From assembly GCA_035582835.1 (NCBI GenBank), contig JAYKAV010002977.1, positions 371,792-435,791 on the forward strand: 64,000 bases of DNA. The letters are read 5' to 3'. The DNA comes from Phoebastria nigripes (lineage: Eukaryota > Chordata > Aves > Procellariiformes > Diomedeidae). The notes under the pieces are model-generated. The model saw nothing but the letters and a program-made list of their open reading frames with translations, had not been told where the DNA came from and did not search any database. Position 1 is the first letter of the stretch. Each line of letters begins with the position of its first letter. Below, piece by piece: positions 60,501 to 64,000 of the stretch. A program made the position numbers and the translations under genes.

Positions 60501-63337
60501 GAAAACACACCCATAAGCTCATGGAGGCTGACCTGTGCCCTCCCTCTTCCCCAGGTGCCTCAAAGCCATGGGGAAGGCAGGCGCTGCCGTCAGCGTGCTG
60601 ATGGGCTGCTGCATCTCAGTGCATCAGAAAGTATGGGCAGATACCTGCTCCTCTGTCCCTCTCTTGTCCCCTCTTCTCAGAGGAGTCAATGACTTCCAGC
60701 TCCACTGCGTTGCTAACATCCCCCAGCAGTCCCACTGCCATCAGTGACACTTCTGCAGCAAAATGCGATTTGAGATGACGAAGGGGCAAAAATCCCAGCT
60801 NCGGAGTGTGTCCATACTGGCCATTATTGCAGTGCTAACGGCAGCAGGCTAGCCTGCTAAGAGAAAGGAGTGTGGTAACTTTAACAAGGGCACTAGCTTC
60901 CTAATAGCCTGAGTGCCTTCCTCACTACACTTCAGACTTAAAAAGCCTTTCTCCGAATAGCTCTCTGCTGGTTATATCACCAACAGAAAATAGCTTCGAG
61001 GGAGGAAGATGGGTTTCTTTTGCATGCGGAATGCGTGCATGTATCGCCCTGAGTTTGTCATGCCCTGACTTTCAGCTGTCAGCCTGGCCGGTGCTGGGAG
61101 CAGCAGCTATTCCTGGGCACTTCCCCGGGCACTTGCCAAACCAGAGAGACAAGTCACAGCACTGCGGGGTGGCAAAACAAGGAGGATGATCTGAGTGACT
61201 TTGAGCCACGAGTTAGAGGGGATAGAGGAGAATGAAAGGCTGAGAACAGGAAAACCTCTTTCCCCAAAGTGTATGCATCTGATGNTAAAGAGCCTGAAAA
61301 ATTCTCAAATTTTTTGACTTTTTTTTTCCAGANAGCATGTTTCAACTATGCTAACCCTTAAAAAAATTACCTTAAGTAAGCCCAGGCCCATAATCTTCAC
61401 TTTGCCATGAGCAGGCTGTTCTCTTTGAACAGCCTAACACTTACGGACAACTCTACCATCACAGGGAGACAGGTCCCAGCTCTGCTTCTTCACAACCCCC
61501 CCAGAATAAACCAGTGAGTGCAGAGCTGGGGACCACCCTCCTGTAACAACTATGCACCGTCAGCGTGCTCCTTCCAGAGACAGGCTGCGAACAAGATCCA
61601 GACAGTCGATGAAGGACTTGTGTTTTATGAAAGAAGGGTCAAAACATTAGCAGTATGCAACAGGCGGAGAGGACACGCAGCTACCGCCGGGCAACGGGAC
61701 CTGTTGGAACTGTGGGTAAGTCAACCAGAAATGTCGTGCTCATTTCAGCTGGTAGCATTGGGTCCATTTATTTTAATTGCAAATAAATGCAAAGCAGAAA
61801 GAACGGGTTGCAGTTATTGTTGGAGCCGGTAAAACATTTTGTGTGAAGAGAGGGTTGGTCTTCAACCATCCAAGTAAAACCCATTGCCTAAACAATAAAG
61901 CTTAAAAGATGAGCAAATTGCTGTTTATGGGCTGTTCCAGTTCCATACCACTCAGGATGAAGCCAGGGCTGAATACACGAGCAAATTTGCTGCCTAACTT
62001 ATTAGAAAAACAAGCCTTGTGCGGGATTTGAGCCATTTTAAATCATTCACTCAGAGCATAGAGGAGAGACCAGAGCAGCAGCAGCCGGAGCAATATTAGT
62101 GGGAGCATTATCGGTCCAGATCTGCAAACGCTGGTGCAGGCAAAACACGTGAAGGACATAGCATCAATGTAACTGGCTTGTGGTAGCCTGAAGAAATAAC
62201 CCAGATGATAGTGCTTTGTGCCAACCAGTCCACCTCAGGCTGGGGAAGGGGAGCGTTTCCCCGTGCGTATTCTGATTCCTGGCCCAGCGCGGGCTGGAAG
62301 GTGTTTGCTTGTCACCCTTCTGTGTGCTGAGCAGCTGGACCAGATTTTACAAACTCAAGCTGGTTTGGGGAATGCAATGCCTTGTTGGCATGCGGCTATT
62401 CAAGCTGGTGCCTATTATGTCGCTCATATTAAAATGCTATGAAAACAGGCATTGTGCACTGAGAGGCTGAGCAAACCTTGTTATACAGTAATTATGCAAT
62501 CAGTATATAATCTAATTTTGGTGGCTGGGGTGTGGAAGGGAAGTTTTGGTTCCTAGATGCTCGTAGGGGTCTCTACAATGANATATGCATATAGACATAT
62601 TTACAACCAGTGGCAATAAAAATTCTGAGCAATGCTAACTATATTGAGCTTCTGTGATGTCGAGAGCAACTTACAAAAGCCCCGCACAGCTGGTTAGGCT
62701 CAAAAAACTCTTCTACTCAATAGTCAGAATTTCTGCAATTGAAATGCTCTACAATTAACAGCCCCTTCTGGAACAGGGCAGGAAAGAGCTTTCAAAACCC
62801 ATGAAGGTTTTTTTTTTTTTTGAAATTTTTGCAGCTCTTCCCCTGAATTTGAGAGGAAGCCAAAGCTTTTCAAAGCTTTTATAAAACAAACAAGCAAAAC
62901 CAAATCCCCTCTCCACCCTCCCAGTGAGAGGAACACCCCGGACGAGCAAATTGCCCTTTACCAAGATGCTTCCCTGGTGGTGAAAGTCCCACAGGCAGAG
63001 CGAGAACTGGAATTTGGGGTTTTTGCCTCCCCGGTTTTTCACATCCCTGGTGCTCAGCGTGGTTTGAACTCAACTATTTGCTGCGGTGGGGTGCAAATAT
63101 TGCTGGGGGTGAATTTTGTGGTTCGAGCCTGCTGAGAAACCGTTTCCAAAGAAAGTTCAATCAGGATGGGTGTGTTCCTATGAAAAGTTTGACTTTCCCT
63201 GTATCCGCAATTTTTACAAAACAGTGTTAGTGGAAATGCTCCCTTAGTCTTCCTTTCTATGGACACACAGTCCTGTGGCTTCTACGGGGCAGAAACTTAG
63301 AGAGTCAACGAGGAGTCCAGGATTTCTTCTATCTGGT
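57593..63337. other. Non-coding block, no gene seen
   Basis: Unique sequence with one MIR-like fragment (58230). A 68-codon frame at 58731-58937 ends 'NEADFFSVISQIL' and looks somewhat protein-like, but there is no homologue I can name. 'gtgggtaagtc' at 61710 is a good splice donor without a matching exon. Single Ns are frequent. Confidence 0.55.
58230..58330 (+). mobile_element. MIR-like SINE 3' part, sense
   Basis: 'tcacaaagtgctttgcgatc' followed by 'ctttccgtgaaagctgctaa' matches the MIR 3' segment 'gtaaagcgctttgagatcct' with 'tggatgaaaggcgctatata' after it. Only this part is recognisable. Confidence 0.45.
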
Positions 63338-63420
63338 GGGCCAAATTCTTTGCCGGTATAAATAGATTGAACTCTGCTCAGTGGGACTGTGGCCATTTAT
63401 GTCAACAGAGGACTTGGCCC
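63338..63420. repeat. Ancient palindromic repeat, near-complete
   Basis: An 83-bp unit starts with 'gggccaaat' (63338-63346) and ends with 'acttggccc' (63412-63420), 8 of 9 bases of the perfect inverse. Inside are 'ccggtataaatagattgaac' and 'ctcagtgggactg', corresponding to the usual 'tgtaaat' and 'cttcaatggga' words. Confidence 0.5.
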
Positions 63421-64000
63421 GCAGTCACAGCCGGTTTCTTTTTTTAAACCACAAGAGACATGACCCGAACCGCGCAGAGCCAGGTTCAGACCCCAGCTAC
63501 CATCACTTTCTAGGCACGCAGGGCTATTTTGGTCAGCGGTCCNGCTCGCTGCTTCAGCCTGCGCCCAGGAGACACCGGCAGGGGAGAAGGGGATGCGGAG
63601 CAGCCCCAGGTTTGGAGAGTCCATGGACATCCCCNTCACGCTCCCTGTTTCTGCTGGCTCTCAGAAGAGCTGTTAGATGTTGCAGCCCGGGTCAGTCCAG
63701 CTAAGCCTGGAGGAGATTAGGAGTAGATTTAGACGGGGTCTATACANAGGGCTGCGGGCACGCGTCCCGGCTTGGCTTTACACATCGCAGACGTTCATGG
63801 AAACTCCTTAGAAAGGACTTTCTNGGCCACTTCTTCTCCTGCACCATCTGCCCCAAGCTGCTGCCTTTTGCAGCTCTCCATCACTTCCTCGCCCACCCCA
63901 CGGCTGCTCCCCTCNGCATGCACTTGCAGAAATTGCTTTTTCTCCTCCTCTCCCAGCAACGCAGATCTTCTCTGGTCCCTTGGCAGAGGGTCCCTGGGGA
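63421..64000. other. Non-coding end of window
   Basis: GC-rich sequence with five single Ns. No exon or repeat recognised. Confidence 0.55.

Noticed and set aside
1..64000. CRISPR arrays, operons, phage or bacterial mobile elements
   Set aside because: The tandem repeat has no unique spacers and overall features are those of a vertebrate nuclear genome.

Overview
The window reads as nuclear DNA from a bird, most likely a neoavian. The decisive marker is a 5'-truncated CR1 retrotransposon at 38111-38376 on the minus strand. It ends in the octamer-type 3' tail of avian CR1 (tandem 'catagaat' on the plus strand) and carries the CR1 3' region typical of neoavian genomes. Other evidence agrees: low density of young repeats, many strongly decayed L2, MIR-like and palindromic repeats of the kind shared by birds, crocodilians and turtles, vertebrate-style microsatellites, and no bacterial or organellar gene order. 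Single N bases are scattered through the sequence and one 636-base N run lies at 18286-18921, so this is a draft assembly.

I find no protein-coding gene, rRNA, tRNA or known microRNA that I can support. The open reading frames are short, overlap on both strands, have no recognisable domains and are what GC-rich non-coding DNA gives by chance. The longest ones are explained by the N run, the minisatellite, the (GGGAA)n tract or a dead LINE. The window is best described as intergenic or deep intronic DNA.

Layout. 1-17.3 kb: unique sequence with several decayed palindromic repeats and a poly(A) tract preceded by a polyadenylation hexamer (7531-7586). 17.3-19.4 kb: a decayed L2-like LINE tail on the minus strand, a CpG-rich patch, the assembly gap, then a G-rich minisatellite. 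19.4-38 kb: unique sequence, MIR-like fragments, a perfect (GGGAA)12 tract and more palindromic repeats. 38.1-39.8 kb: the CR1, a 26-bp perfect palindrome, and a 94-bp hairpin with perfect 45-bp arms, which is the most striking structure in the window. 39.8-64 kb: unique sequence with a fossil LINE reverse-transcriptase segment (50.8-51.1 kb, minus strand), an L2 3' end, MIR-like pieces, and the best-preserved TIR-flanked palindromic repeat of the 3' part (63338-63420).

There are no cooperating genes to describe. Any function would be regulatory: several AT-rich, non-repetitive blocks with homeodomain-type TAATTA cores are plausible conserved enhancers, but only an alignment could show that. 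I found no convincing undescribed biological system. The 94-bp hairpin, the fossil repeat families and a few exon-like segments are the points worth checking.
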